DNA of 64,000 nt from Roseococcus microcysteis (GTDB lineage: Bacteria; Pseudomonadota; Alphaproteobacteria; Acetobacterales; Acetobacteraceae). Shown piece by piece: positions 55,153-63,389 of the stretch. The DNA lies in the NCBI RefSeq assembly GCF_014764365.1, contig NZ_CP061718.1, positions 2,496,501 to 2,560,500 of the forward strand, read 5' to 3'. The notes under the pieces are model-generated. The model had not been told where the DNA came from. It saw nothing but the letters and a program-made list of their open reading frames with translations, and did no database searches. Position 1 is the stretch's first letter; every line of letters begins with the position of its first letter. Made by a program: the position numbers and the translations under genes.

Positions 55153-56334
55153 TCAGTCGAACATCGAGCGGTTGTCGGGCCGGCTGCGCGGCGCGGGCCG
55201 TGGCGGGGCCGGCGGTGTGGGCGGGGCGGGGCGCAGCACAACATCGGCCCCGGCCGGCGGCATCTCGCCCTCAACAAGCCGGGCGTAGGACAGGCGGTCA
55301 TCCACGCGATAGACTTGGATGATGCCAAGCTGACGCTCGACCTGGCCGAGGCTTTCCTGGGTGTAGGGGTCCCGCATTTCCTCGCCCAGCAGCATGGCAC
55401 GGAAACGCTGGCCCTCGACGACGGTGACGCCACCCTGGTTCAGGATCATTTCCTCCGGCGTCTCGGCGCGCAGAAGCCGCATCGGGTAGATTGTCTGGGT
55501 AATCTCGCGGGTTATCCGCGTGGCGATGGCATCCAGCACGGCGGCGAGGTTACCGGAATTGGTGACGCTTGCGCTCCCCGCCCAGCGGACTTGACGCGTC
55601 GCGACTTCGAGCACCTGGAAATCAACCGTCCCTTGGGCCTGCGTGCGGACAATGACTTCCCCGGTGATAGACAACTGCCGCTCGTTCCGGGCGGCGCCAA
55701 CACCCCTGAGGCGGCCTATGACCAGATAGTCCGTCCCGAGAACCTGGCCGATCCGCACGCGTTCAGCGACGGGCGCATCCACGGAAAGCAGCGCCATCTC
55801 TCGATGGTAGGCCGCGGTCGCGTCGCGATCGAGCACGGCGAAACGCCGCGATTGGGTCAAGTGCTGAATCAGTCGGTCACGCAGTTGTCGCGCGAACTCC
55901 GTTTCGCGCCGCTGTTCGTCGCGGAATTCACCGACAACGAGGCGCCGCCGCGTCTCACCCGTGGGGCTTGTCGCTCGGAAGCGGTCGACTTCCACCAGCA
56001 ACCGCGCCAGGAACAGCCCGCCGGGCGTAGCCTCGATGGACAGCACTTGGTAGCTACGGACAACGCCGCCCGACCGCCGTTGGATGGCCGTCTGGCTCAA
56101 GGCCGAAAGCTCGGTGCGGGAACCGGCCTCAGTCGCGATCTGCAACCCTGACTGTTGCGACAGTGCTTCCGCCTGGATGGCGACCCCAGTGACCTGTTCC
56201 ACGGCCTGGAGGAGGGCCTGCGCCACGGCTTCCTCCCGCGTCAGCCCGCTGCCCTCGGACTCGACGGTCATCGGTTGGGCAAGCGCCGGTTGCGCCAAGG
56301 CCACACACAGGAACAGGGCAAGCAGCCAGCGCAT
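55153..56334 (-). CDS. CsgG/FlgT-like envelope protein
   Basis: A 393-aa exported protein (Sec signal RWLLALFLCVALAQPALAQ). An N-terminal domain with GLTREEAVAQALLQAVEQV resembles FlgT-N. A CsgG-like domain (about 130-290) has the typical RDRLIQHLTQSRRFAVLDRD and IGQVLGTDYLVIGRL. The C-terminus is Pro/Arg-rich. The family holds outer-membrane or periplasmic ring-type proteins. It is the last gene of the lipoprotein operon, two bases after its neighbour. The DNA from here to 57.6 kb is visibly less G+C-extreme than its neighbours. Confidence 0.7.
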   Translation of the reverse strand: MRWLLALFLCVALAQPALAQPMTVESEGSGLTREEAVAQALLQAVEQVTGVAIQAEALSQQSGLQIATEAGSRTELSALSQTAIQRRSGGVVRSYQVLSIEATPGGLFLARLLVEVDRFRATSPTGETRRRLVVGEFRDEQRRETEFARQLRDRLIQHLTQSRRFAVLDRDATAAYHREMALLSVDAPVAERVRIGQVLGTDYLVIGRLRGVGAARNERQLSITGEVIVRTQAQGTVDFQVLEVATRQVRWAGSASVTNSGNLAAVLDAIATRITREITQTIYPMRLLRAETPEEMILNQGGVTVVEGQRFRAMLLGEEMRDPYTQESLGQVERQLGIIQVYRVDDRLSYARLVEGEMPPAGADVVLRPAPPTPPAPPRPAPRSRPDNRSMFD

Positions 56335-56336
56335 GA

Positions 56337-57665
56337 TCAGAAATCCCGCGATGTGGTGAGCGGCCGTCCTTGGCGCATGCCGGGCTGGCCGGCGGAGTTG
56401 TTCGGCTCCACCGCTGTCCCTTGCGGGGTTCGGCCGTCCCGGAAAGCGCGCGTTGCCTGATCGGCGGAGGCCGACCAGACTCGCACCGCGCCGATGATGG
56501 GCTGGTTGGTAACGGGGTGGGTCTGCGACCAGGCCAGCAGGGTGGACAGGCCCGTAATGCCCTGAAGGTTGGCGCGGCGGCGCATCACCTGACGCAGGCC
56601 GTCCACAAGCGCCGTCGTGGAAGGGGAGGTCTCGACATAGCCGTCCGCGTGACGCTGGACAGCCTGTTCGATTTCCATGCCAATTTCGGAATTGCTGTCG
56701 AACTGTCCGCTTCCCGCCAAGTATTCCGCGATCTGCCGGTCTGCCATCTCCCGCACCTGACGGCCGGCAATATCAAGCTCCATCCCGAGCCTGACGCGGT
56801 CATTCCCACGATAGCCAATCCCCCACTGGGCGAAGGATAAAAGGGCTGGCATTCCAGCCTCATCCGTCACGCGGCGCACGCCGAAATCATCCAGGAGGCG
56901 GCTTCGGTCCGCGACCACCTGACGCAAATCCATTGCGCGCGCAGGTTCCGGGGTGAATTGCCCACGGCGTTGCAGGATATCCCGCGCGATGGCCTTGCTG
57001 CGCTCGGATCCCACCATGACGACGCCAATGCGGAAGTTACCGCGTCCGTCATGCACCTCGAAGGTTTGGACCGGCTCAAACCCCACCAGTTCGCCAACGG
57101 ATCGGCGCACACTGGTTTGGCGCAGGCTGCGCGCCAGCATGACGTGACGCTGCGGCTCAGGCGCCTGGTTCAAGGTTTCCGGTTCTATGCCCAACTCTCG
57201 CAGCTCGTTGTCCAGGCGGCCACGCGCGACCGCGAGCAGGCGGCGCAACAGGTCGTTCATCTGGCCCGGGCGGTTCAGCCCTTCCGCCTGGAAGGGCGGA
57301 GGCTCGCTGTTGCCGGCGCGAAAAAGCCGTTCGATGGATTCAGCGACGATGCGCGTATTCAGCCGCGAGACAAGCTTGCTTTGCGCTTCAAGCAGCGCCG
57401 AATCGAAGGCCAGGGTGCGATGACGTGCCCAATCAGGATGGTCACCACGGACGTTGACGTCGGCTGCGCCGAATTCGAGCAGCACGTCCGCACGTCCGGC
57501 GAAGCCGGAATCCGTGATGTACTTGTCGATCGCGTCTTCCAGCCGTTGTCTAGATGCATAGGAAAGCTGCACGAAGTCGGTCTCAGTCTGGCCTACGCCC
57601 TGCGCCGTCGCGCCACCCGCCAGCAACAGGCCCGACGTCCCAAGGGCGAAGTTACGCCGGCGCAT
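56337..57665 (-). CDS. Exported hypothetical protein (DUF6844-like)
   Basis: A 442-aa protein with a twin-arginine-like signal (MRRRNFALGTSGLLLAGG). The mature part is mixed alpha/beta with FVQLSYASRQRLEDAIDKY, GMELDIAGRQVREMADRQI and a late LLAWSQTHPVTNQPIIGAV. I recall such proteins as DUF6844 in COG3014/YcfL/LpoB operons; treat that as tentative. The ATG at 57665 overlaps the lpoB stop as TGATG. Function is unknown; the operon suggests an envelope-maintenance role. Confidence 0.6.
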   Translation of the reverse strand: MRRRNFALGTSGLLLAGGATAQGVGQTETDFVQLSYASRQRLEDAIDKYITDSGFAGRADVLLEFGAADVNVRGDHPDWARHRTLAFDSALLEAQSKLVSRLNTRIVAESIERLFRAGNSEPPPFQAEGLNRPGQMNDLLRRLLAVARGRLDNELRELGIEPETLNQAPEPQRHVMLARSLRQTSVRRSVGELVGFEPVQTFEVHDGRGNFRIGVVMVGSERSKAIARDILQRRGQFTPEPARAMDLRQVVADRSRLLDDFGVRRVTDEAGMPALLSFAQWGIGYRGNDRVRLGMELDIAGRQVREMADRQIAEYLAGSGQFDSNSEIGMEIEQAVQRHADGYVETSPSTTALVDGLRQVMRRRANLQGITGLSTLLAWSQTHPVTNQPIIGAVRVWSASADQATRAFRDGRTPQGTAVEPNNSAGQPGMRQGRPLTTSRDF

Positions 57666-58311
57666 CACCAGGTCACCGTCCGGCCGGAGCCCACGCGGCT
57701 GATCACCTCCTGCCCCTGCCATAGCGCGATGCCGGTGCGGATGTTGGTGAGGTTCAGCTGGAACACGTAGTCCACACGCGTCGCCCCGCCATCCACGCGG
57801 TTGGTGCGCTGGATGATGTTGCCCGAGAGGCTGAGGTCCGGCGCGATGACCTGGCCGCGCCCCGCCGTGCGGGCCACCGTGCGCTGGTCCATCATGCTGG
57901 ACTGGTTGAGCTGCCGCGCCCGCGCCACCAGCGGGTCGGCCGGGCCGTCCAGCCCGACCGCGGTGGTCGTGACCACGCGGCCCGAATTGCTCAGTTCGAC
58001 CGAAACCAGCTGCGTCAGCTCATTGGTGTTGATCCGCAGCGTGGTGTCGTTGGTGATGCGGCTGATGGCCATCACCCGCGGCTCGCCATTCGGGCGTGGC
58101 TGCAGCCGTCCGCTGTCGAGCATGGACCGCACCAGGGCACGGCCCGCTTCCTCGAAGTCACGGTTGTCGAGGCCCATGCCGATGGCGCTGCGGTCGTTGC
58201 GCGGATCGATGCGGGTGGTCGGCATGTCGCCCCCCCCGGCTGGCAGGCGGCCAGGAGAAGGGTGGCGCTGGCGCCCAGGACCAGGCGGCGGGAAGTGGGG
58301 TGGGTGCTCAT
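57665..58311 (-). pseudogene. lpoB: Penicillin-binding protein activator LpoB, frameshifted (probably a consensus error)
   Basis: The N-terminus (MSTHPTSRRLVLGASATLLL then AACQPGG, a lipobox with Cys23) is in one frame. The rest (PTTRIDPRNDRSAIGMGLDN to RVGSGRTVTW) is in another. One G missing from the run at 58230-58237 explains the break; adding it gives a 215-aa lipoprotein. The LpoB domain is clear (RALVRSMLDSGR, RITNDT, DLSLSGNII, DYVFQLNLTNIRTGIALW). LpoB activates PBP1b in enterobacteria; here its partner is unknown. AAGGAG lies 7 nt before ATG 58311. Confidence 0.82.
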
Positions 58312-58346
58312 GCGGTGGCTCCTTGCCGGCTCGGTTCCCGGTATCG

Positions 58347-58721
58347 TCAGTTCTCGGTGTCGAAGGTCATGCGGAAATCCTCCGCGCGGGGATGGGGCGC
58401 GTCGGCGTCGATGGTCGTCACCGTGCCGCGCGCCAACGACCGGAAGGCGGGTCGGGACAGCAGGGTGGGAATGGGACGCCCGGTGCCGTCCAGCCAATCG
58501 GTCTGGACGCGCAGCGGGAAGTCGGCCTCATGCGGGTTCACCACGTCCACATTCACCCGCAGACGCCCGTCGGCGCCCCGTGCCACCACGGGCAGGCCAT
58601 AGCGCAGGCTGGACGCGGCGGGCGTGATGATCAGCCGCGGGTCGCCCGGCGGGGGCGGCGGGGGCGGGGCCGCGCAGGCGCCCATCAGCAGCAGCGCGGC
58701 GAGGAGGGCGGGCCGGGTCAC
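58347..58721 (-). CDS. YcfL family lipoprotein (DUF1425)
   Basis: A 124-aa lipoprotein (lipobox LMGAC, Cys16). The DUF1425 pattern is present: LRVNVDVVNPHEADFPLRVQ, DWLDGTGRPIP and a late RAEDFRMTF. In E. coli ycfL neighbours lpoB, as here. The GTG start at 58721 overlaps the stop of the COG3014 gene (GTGA), indicating coupled translation. Its function is unknown. Confidence 0.85.
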   Translation of the reverse strand: MTRPALLAALLLMGACAAPPPPPPPGDPRLIITPAASSLRYGLPVVARGADGRLRVNVDVVNPHEADFPLRVQTDWLDGTGRPIPTLLSRPAFRSLARGTVTTIDADAPHPRAEDFRMTFDTEN

Positions 58722-60124
58722 AGCGGATGCACCTGAATGCTCAGCGGGCTGCCCGGCGCCTGTGCCTTGACCAGCACCAGCGCGGAGCGGCCGGCCGGCA
58801 GCTGCACCACCTCGGAAGGTCCGCCCAAGGCCTGCAATTCAAGCCGCCCATTGGCCGGCACGGGCAGGCGGGCCGCCTGGAATTCACGCGGCAGCATCAG
58901 CCAGGAGCGCGTGTCGGACTGCGTGACATTGGCCGCCGTGGTGGCGGCGACATCCGCCAGGATCGCGACCAGGGGCGAGGCGTTGCGCGTGGCGGCGCCC
59001 ACGACGCTGATGCCCGCCGCCTTCGCGATCGCCTCGAAGACGGCGGCGGCGAGCAGCCCGTCGTAGCGCGCGCGGAACTCGCTGGCCATCACGCCCTCGA
59101 TGCTGGCGACCGTGACGGTGGTGGCGCGGGCATTGCCCGCTCGTGCCTCGATGGCGCGATAGGCGTCGGGCTGGAACACCATGCGCGGCATCGAGACGGT
59201 GACGGGGCGTATGGTGACGCCGCCATGCATGTAAACGGGCATGGGCACGGTGAAGTTCATCTGCTCGAAGACGGGCGACTGGCCGTTCTCGAAGATCACC
59301 CAGACTTGCGGGGCATCGCGCCGGCCCTGCGCCGCGCGGCGCGCCAGCGCCAAATCCTCGGCGACGACGCGGGGGTTCCCCGCGATGCCGGCAACGCGCT
59401 CAAAGGCTGTGCGGGCCTGGTCGGCATCACCGGGCTCGCCGCTGTTCAGCAGGAAGAGGGCGCGCAGATAGGTCCCGGCCGGGTTCACGAAAGGCTGGTA
59501 GCTGCGCCAGCGGTCCAGGGCCTGCAACTGCTCGCGCACCTCGGGGCTCTGCTGGGCGTTTTGCAGCGCTTGGCTGCGGCTGGGGTCCTGCGCCTGCTGG
59601 CGCTCGGCATCGGCCATGGCCGCCGCGATCTCGTTGCGGAAGCGCTGCACCGTGCGGGCCTGGCGTTCCTCAAGACGGTTCAGCTCGACGCGGGCATTGG
59701 CCGGATCGCCCCGGCCCAGCATCGCGATGGCCTTGTAGGTGTTGACCATCACGGCGTCATAGGTGCCGAAGCGGTAGGTGCGCCCCCAGTTGAAGCTGGC
59801 CTCCTCGGCAGCGCGCATCATCTCCTCGGCGCCATCGAGCAATGTCACGGCCCGCACATGGTCCTGCGCGTGCAAGGCCGTGCCGCCCGCATTCATGGAC
59901 CAGAGCAGTTCCGTCCCGCGGCCATTCGCGCCCACGCCGGCCAGCCCGGAGGCGATGTTGGTGGCGGCCTGGAAATTCCCCTGGGCCACGGATTGCCGGA
60001 AGCCATGCACCGTGCCGCGATCAGCCTGCGGGACGCAGGCGGCCAGAGCGAGGGGCAACAGAAACAGGGCCGCCAGAGCCCTGCCGGCGTGCAGGGGCGC
60101 CCGGCACCAGTCAAGAACAACCAT
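58718..60124 (-). CDS. COG3014 family lipoprotein
   Basis: A 468-aa protein with a lipobox (LALAAC) after a long signal. The N-terminal half is TPR-like helical (AVTLLDGAEEMMRAAEEAS, LNRLEERQARTVQRFRNEI, then YLRALFLLNSGEP). The C-terminal half is beta-rich with IFENGQSPVFEQMNFTVPMP, a stretch typical of COG3014. ATG 60124 has GGAGG 6 nt upstream. It is the first gene of a five-gene envelope operon with YcfL, LpoB, DUF6844-like and CsgG-like proteins. Confidence 0.8.
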   Translation of the reverse strand: MVVLDWCRAPLHAGRALAALFLLPLALAACVPQADRGTVHGFRQSVAQGNFQAATNIASGLAGVGANGRGTELLWSMNAGGTALHAQDHVRAVTLLDGAEEMMRAAEEASFNWGRTYRFGTYDAVMVNTYKAIAMLGRGDPANARVELNRLEERQARTVQRFRNEIAAAMADAERQQAQDPSRSQALQNAQQSPEVREQLQALDRWRSYQPFVNPAGTYLRALFLLNSGEPGDADQARTAFERVAGIAGNPRVVAEDLALARRAAQGRRDAPQVWVIFENGQSPVFEQMNFTVPMPVYMHGGVTIRPVTVSMPRMVFQPDAYRAIEARAGNARATTVTVASIEGVMASEFRARYDGLLAAAVFEAIAKAAGISVVGAATRNASPLVAILADVAATTAANVTQSDTRSWLMLPREFQAARLPVPANGRLELQALGGPSEVVQLPAGRSALVLVKAQAPGSPLSIQVHPL

Positions 60125-60244
60125 AAACGTCCTCCTCAACCCTGGTTCATCACGCCAAGACCCAGACCAGGCACGAAACGCCGAACCAGTTTTCCTACTT
60201 CTAATTAATTCTTGGTTGAGGATGCGGGACAGAGGCGATTATCG
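60125..60244 (-). promoter_or_regulatory. A+T-rich promoter region of the COG3014 operon
   Basis: The 120 bp between nnrD and the COG3014 gene contain stretches with A/T runs (AATTAATT, AAAAATTG) that stand out in this genome. On the reverse strand TTGACG (about 60240) is followed by A+T-rich DNA and could be a -35 element, but no clear -10 matches it. It is the best promoter candidate for the operon. Confidence 0.4.
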
Positions 60245-61663
60245 TCAAGTTGACAATTTTTGGTGACTGTCATCCAAAAGTTCCGGCAAGTCCTCCGCCA
60301 GCAGGCCGGGGCCGGCCTGCCGCGCGGCGGCGCCCTGCCACCAGGCGGCGGCGGCGGCGGCCTCGAAGGCCGGCATGCCCTGGGCCAGCAGCGCGGCCGC
60401 GATGCCCGCCAGCACATCGCCCGTGCCCCCGGTGGCGAGCCAGGGGGGCGCGTCGTGGTTGATCACCACTTCGCCATCCGGCGCGGCGATCAGCGTGTCG
60501 CTGCCCTTGAGCAGCACCACTGCCCCCGTCCGCGCCGCGGCTTCGCGCACGGTGGAAGGCCGGTCCTCGCCGGGCGGGCCAAAGAGGCGGGTGAATTCGC
60601 CCGCATGGGGGGTGAGAAGGGCGGCGCCGGACAGCAAATCCGGCGCCCCGGCGCAGGCGGTCAGCGCCCCGGCATCCAGCACTGTGACGCGTCGCGCGGC
60701 GTGCAGCGCGGCCAGGGTGGCGCGGGTCGTCTCATCGGGCGGTAATCCGGGACCGGCCAGGAAGACGGCGCGCGGCAGGCTTTCCATCAGCGTGGCGAGC
60801 GGCGCCTCGCTGACCAGCAGCCCAGGTTCCGCGACGCGCAGCGCGCGCGCCAGGTCGCGGTCCGGGCAGGCCAGCGTCACCAGCCCCGCCCCGGCGCGCC
60901 GTGCCGCCTGAGCGGCGAGGCGCGCGGCCCCCGGCATCTGCGTCCCGCAGAGCACCACCACATGGCCCCGGCTGTGCTTGTGGGTGGCCGCGCCCGGCCG
61001 GGGCAGCGTCCACAGCGCCGGGCCATTGGCGAAGGCACGTGGGCGGATGCGGTCCAAAACCCGCGTGGGCAGACCGATATCGGCCAGCACCAATTCGCCG
61101 CAGAGATCCCGCCCCGGGTTCAACAGATGCCCCGGCTTGCGGCGGAAGAAGGTGACGGTCAGCGCGGCCTGGGGCGCGAAGCCGCGCGCGGCCCCCGTGG
61201 CGCCACAGACACCGGAGGGCACATCCACCGCCACCAGCGGCGCCGCGACACCCCGCAGCATCTCCGCCAGGGGCGCATCCAGCGGCCGTGCCAGCCCGGC
61301 GCCGAACAGCGCGTCCACCACCAGCCCGGCGCGCGCGATCGTCTCCGCCGTCAGCGCCCGCATGGGGCCGCGCCATCGCGCGGCCGCCCCGGCCGCATCG
61401 CTGCCCGCGCGCGGCGGGGCCAGGGGCGCCACCGCCACATCCCAGCCCGCGCGCTCCAGGTGGCGGGCCGCCACATAGCCATCCCCGCCATTGTTGCCCG
61501 GCCCGGCCAGCACCAGCACCCGGCAGGGGCGGAAGCGCGCCTGGATGGCGCGGGCCACGGCGCGCCCCGCCGCCTCCATCAGCGCGGGGCCGTTGCCGGC
61601 GAGACGGTCGGCCTCGGCCATCTCGGCGGGGGTCAGCAAGGCCAGGTCGGATCGGGTGGACAT
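60245..61663 (-). CDS. nnrD: Bifunctional NAD(P)H-hydrate repair enzyme Nnr
   Basis: A 472-aa fusion of NAD(P)HX epimerase (about 1-205) and ADP-dependent NAD(P)HX dehydratase (about 215-472), which repairs hydrated NADH/NADPH. The epimerase has AGPGNNGGDGYVAARHL (54-70) and VVDALFGAGL with AVDVPSGV. The dehydratase has LTPHAGEF, VVLLKGSDTLI and the active-site ATGGTGDVLAG (Asp416). The ATG at 61663 is the natural start; the long frame upstream is shadow of sorA. It is divergent from sorA by 48 bp. Confidence 0.95.
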   Translation of the reverse strand: MSTRSDLALLTPAEMAEADRLAGNGPALMEAAGRAVARAIQARFRPCRVLVLAGPGNNGGDGYVAARHLERAGWDVAVAPLAPPRAGSDAAGAAARWRGPMRALTAETIARAGLVVDALFGAGLARPLDAPLAEMLRGVAAPLVAVDVPSGVCGATGAARGFAPQAALTVTFFRRKPGHLLNPGRDLCGELVLADIGLPTRVLDRIRPRAFANGPALWTLPRPGAATHKHSRGHVVVLCGTQMPGAARLAAQAARRAGAGLVTLACPDRDLARALRVAEPGLLVSEAPLATLMESLPRAVFLAGPGLPPDETTRATLAALHAARRVTVLDAGALTACAGAPDLLSGAALLTPHAGEFTRLFGPPGEDRPSTVREAAARTGAVVLLKGSDTLIAAPDGEVVINHDAPPWLATGGTGDVLAGIAAALLAQGMPAFEAAAAAAWWQGAAARQAGPGLLAEDLPELLDDSHQKLST

Positions 61664-61711
61664 ATGTGCCAAAGCCCTTAACAATGCAGGAAGCTCAGGG
61701 AGGACGTTGAG

Positions 61712-63037
61712 ATGAAAAAGGCTTTCCGCACCGAACGCAGTGCGACCGAACTCTACGCCGATGACCCCGAACGTGCCGATGCCCTGGTGTGGAACCGGCG
61801 CGGCGCGCTGAAGGGCGCCGCCCTCGCCGCCATGGGCACCGCGGTGGGCGGCGCCATTCCCTTCTCCGCGCAGATGCCCGGCGGCACCCTGCCCGCCCTC
61901 TTCACCCGCCCCGCCGCCGCCCAAGGCTCCGGCGGCCCGCAGATGATGCGGATTGATGGCAAGGTGGAGATGATCCTGCAGGGCGAACGCCCGCTGGTGC
62001 TGGAAGCGCCCGAGACCGCGCTGGACGACGCCGTCACGCCCAATGACAAGATTTTTGTGCGCAACAACGGCCAGCTGCCGGAAGTGGCCGCGAACCCCGA
62101 CGCCTGGCGCTTCACCATTGACGGCGAGGTGAATACCCCGCTGACGCTGACGGTGGCCGAGCTCCGCAGCCGCTTCCAGAACGTGACGCTCCAGCTGCAG
62201 ATGGAATGCGGTGGCAATGGCCGCGCGCAGTTCCAGCCGCAGACGCGCGGCAACCAATGGGGCAATGGCGCCATCTGCAACGCCGCCTGGACGGGCGTGC
62301 GCCTGCGCGACGTGCTGCGCGCCGCCGGCGTGAAGGAGACCGGGCGCTACACGGGCCATTTCGGCGCGGACCCGCATCTCTCCGGGGCCACCGACCGTGC
62401 GGCCATCAGCCGCGGCATGCCCGTCGCCAAGGCCATGGACGAGGACACCATCATCGCCTTCGCGGTGAATGGTGGTCCCATCCCGCACATCAATGGCGCG
62501 CCGGTGCGGCTGCTGGTGCCGGGCTGGCCAGGCAGCCTCAGCCAGAAATGGCTGACGCGCGTGACGCTGCTGGCCGAACCGCATCGCGGCCAGGGCATGG
62601 GCGGCACCAGCTACCGCATGCCGGTGCGGCCCATCGTGCCGGGCAGCAGCAATGACGGCGCGGATTTCGCGGACATGACCTCCATGCCCGTGCGGTCCAT
62701 CCTCTCCTCCCATGCGCATGGCACGCGGCTGGCGGCGGGCACGCGCAGCCTCGACCTGCGCGGCGCGGCCTGGGCCGGCGACCACACGGTGCGCGCCGTC
62801 CATGCCAGCGTGGATTTCGGCCAGACCTGGACCGAGATGCGCGTGGCGGCCCCCGCCAACCGCCACGCCTGGCAGCGCTGGGAAGGCCGCGTCGCCCTGC
62901 CCTCGGACGGCTATTATGAGGTGTGGTATCGCGCGACCGACAGCGAGGGCCGCATGCAGCCGCACGCGCCTGCCAACTGGAACCCGCAGGGCTATGGCGC
63001 CAACGCCATCAGCCGCGCCGCGATCCTGGTGGGCTGA
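61712..63037 (+). CDS. sorA: Molybdopterin-dependent sulfite dehydrogenase subunit SorA
   Basis: A 441-aa periplasmic molybdenum enzyme of the sulfite-oxidase family. The twin-arginine signal is WNRRGALKGAALA (Arg29-Arg30). The Mo-binding Cys166 is in LQMECGGNGRAQF, followed by the dimerisation domain with VDFGQTWTEM and ending YGANAISRAAILVG. It oxidises sulfite to sulfate and passes electrons to the cytochrome encoded next. AGGGAGGA lies about 8 nt before the ATG. Other substrates of this family cannot be excluded. Confidence 0.9.
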   Translation: MKKAFRTERSATELYADDPERADALVWNRRGALKGAALAAMGTAVGGAIPFSAQMPGGTLPALFTRPAAAQGSGGPQMMRIDGKVEMILQGERPLVLEAPETALDDAVTPNDKIFVRNNGQLPEVAANPDAWRFTIDGEVNTPLTLTVAELRSRFQNVTLQLQMECGGNGRAQFQPQTRGNQWGNGAICNAAWTGVRLRDVLRAAGVKETGRYTGHFGADPHLSGATDRAAISRGMPVAKAMDEDTIIAFAVNGGPIPHINGAPVRLLVPGWPGSLSQKWLTRVTLLAEPHRGQGMGGTSYRMPVRPIVPGSSNDGADFADMTSMPVRSILSSHAHGTRLAAGTRSLDLRGAAWAGDHTVRAVHASVDFGQTWTEMRVAAPANRHAWQRWEGRVALPSDGYYEVWYRATDSEGRMQPHAPANWNPQGYGANAISRAAILVG

Positions 63038-63381
63038 TGCTGCGCGCACTGGCCCTGTTGTTCGCCCTGGGCGGAGGCATCGCTTTCGCCCAAACCAGCC
63101 TCGACCAGGCCACCCAGCCGGTCGAGGAGCCCTCCATCCTCCCGGCCGGCGAGGGCCAGGAGGAGGTCTTCTACGCCTGCACCGCCTGCCACAGCACCGC
63201 GATCATCCGCCGCAGCCGCTTCAGCGAATCCCGCTGGGACGAGCTGATGACCTGGATGACCGAGGTGCACGGCATGGCCCCGCTGGAAGGTGATGAGCGC
63301 CGCCTGATCGTGACCTACCTGGCCCAGCATTTCGGCCCGGCGCAGACCCGCCCCGGCGCGCGCAACCCCTTCCTGAACTGA
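63037..63381 (+). CDS. sorB: Sulfite dehydrogenase cytochrome c subunit SorB
   Basis: A 114-aa c-type cytochrome with a Sec signal (LRALALLFALGGGIAFAQ). The haem site CTACH is at 48-52, and Met74 or Met80 (TWMTEVHGM) is a likely sixth ligand. Its length fits SorB, the electron acceptor of SorA. The ATG at 63037 overlaps the sorA stop (TGATG), so the two subunits are coupled. Confidence 0.88.
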   Translation: MLRALALLFALGGGIAFAQTSLDQATQPVEEPSILPAGEGQEEVFYACTACHSTAIIRRSRFSESRWDELMTWMTEVHGMAPLEGDERRLIVTYLAQHFGPAQTRPGARNPFLN

Positions 63382-63389
63382 AGGACCGC

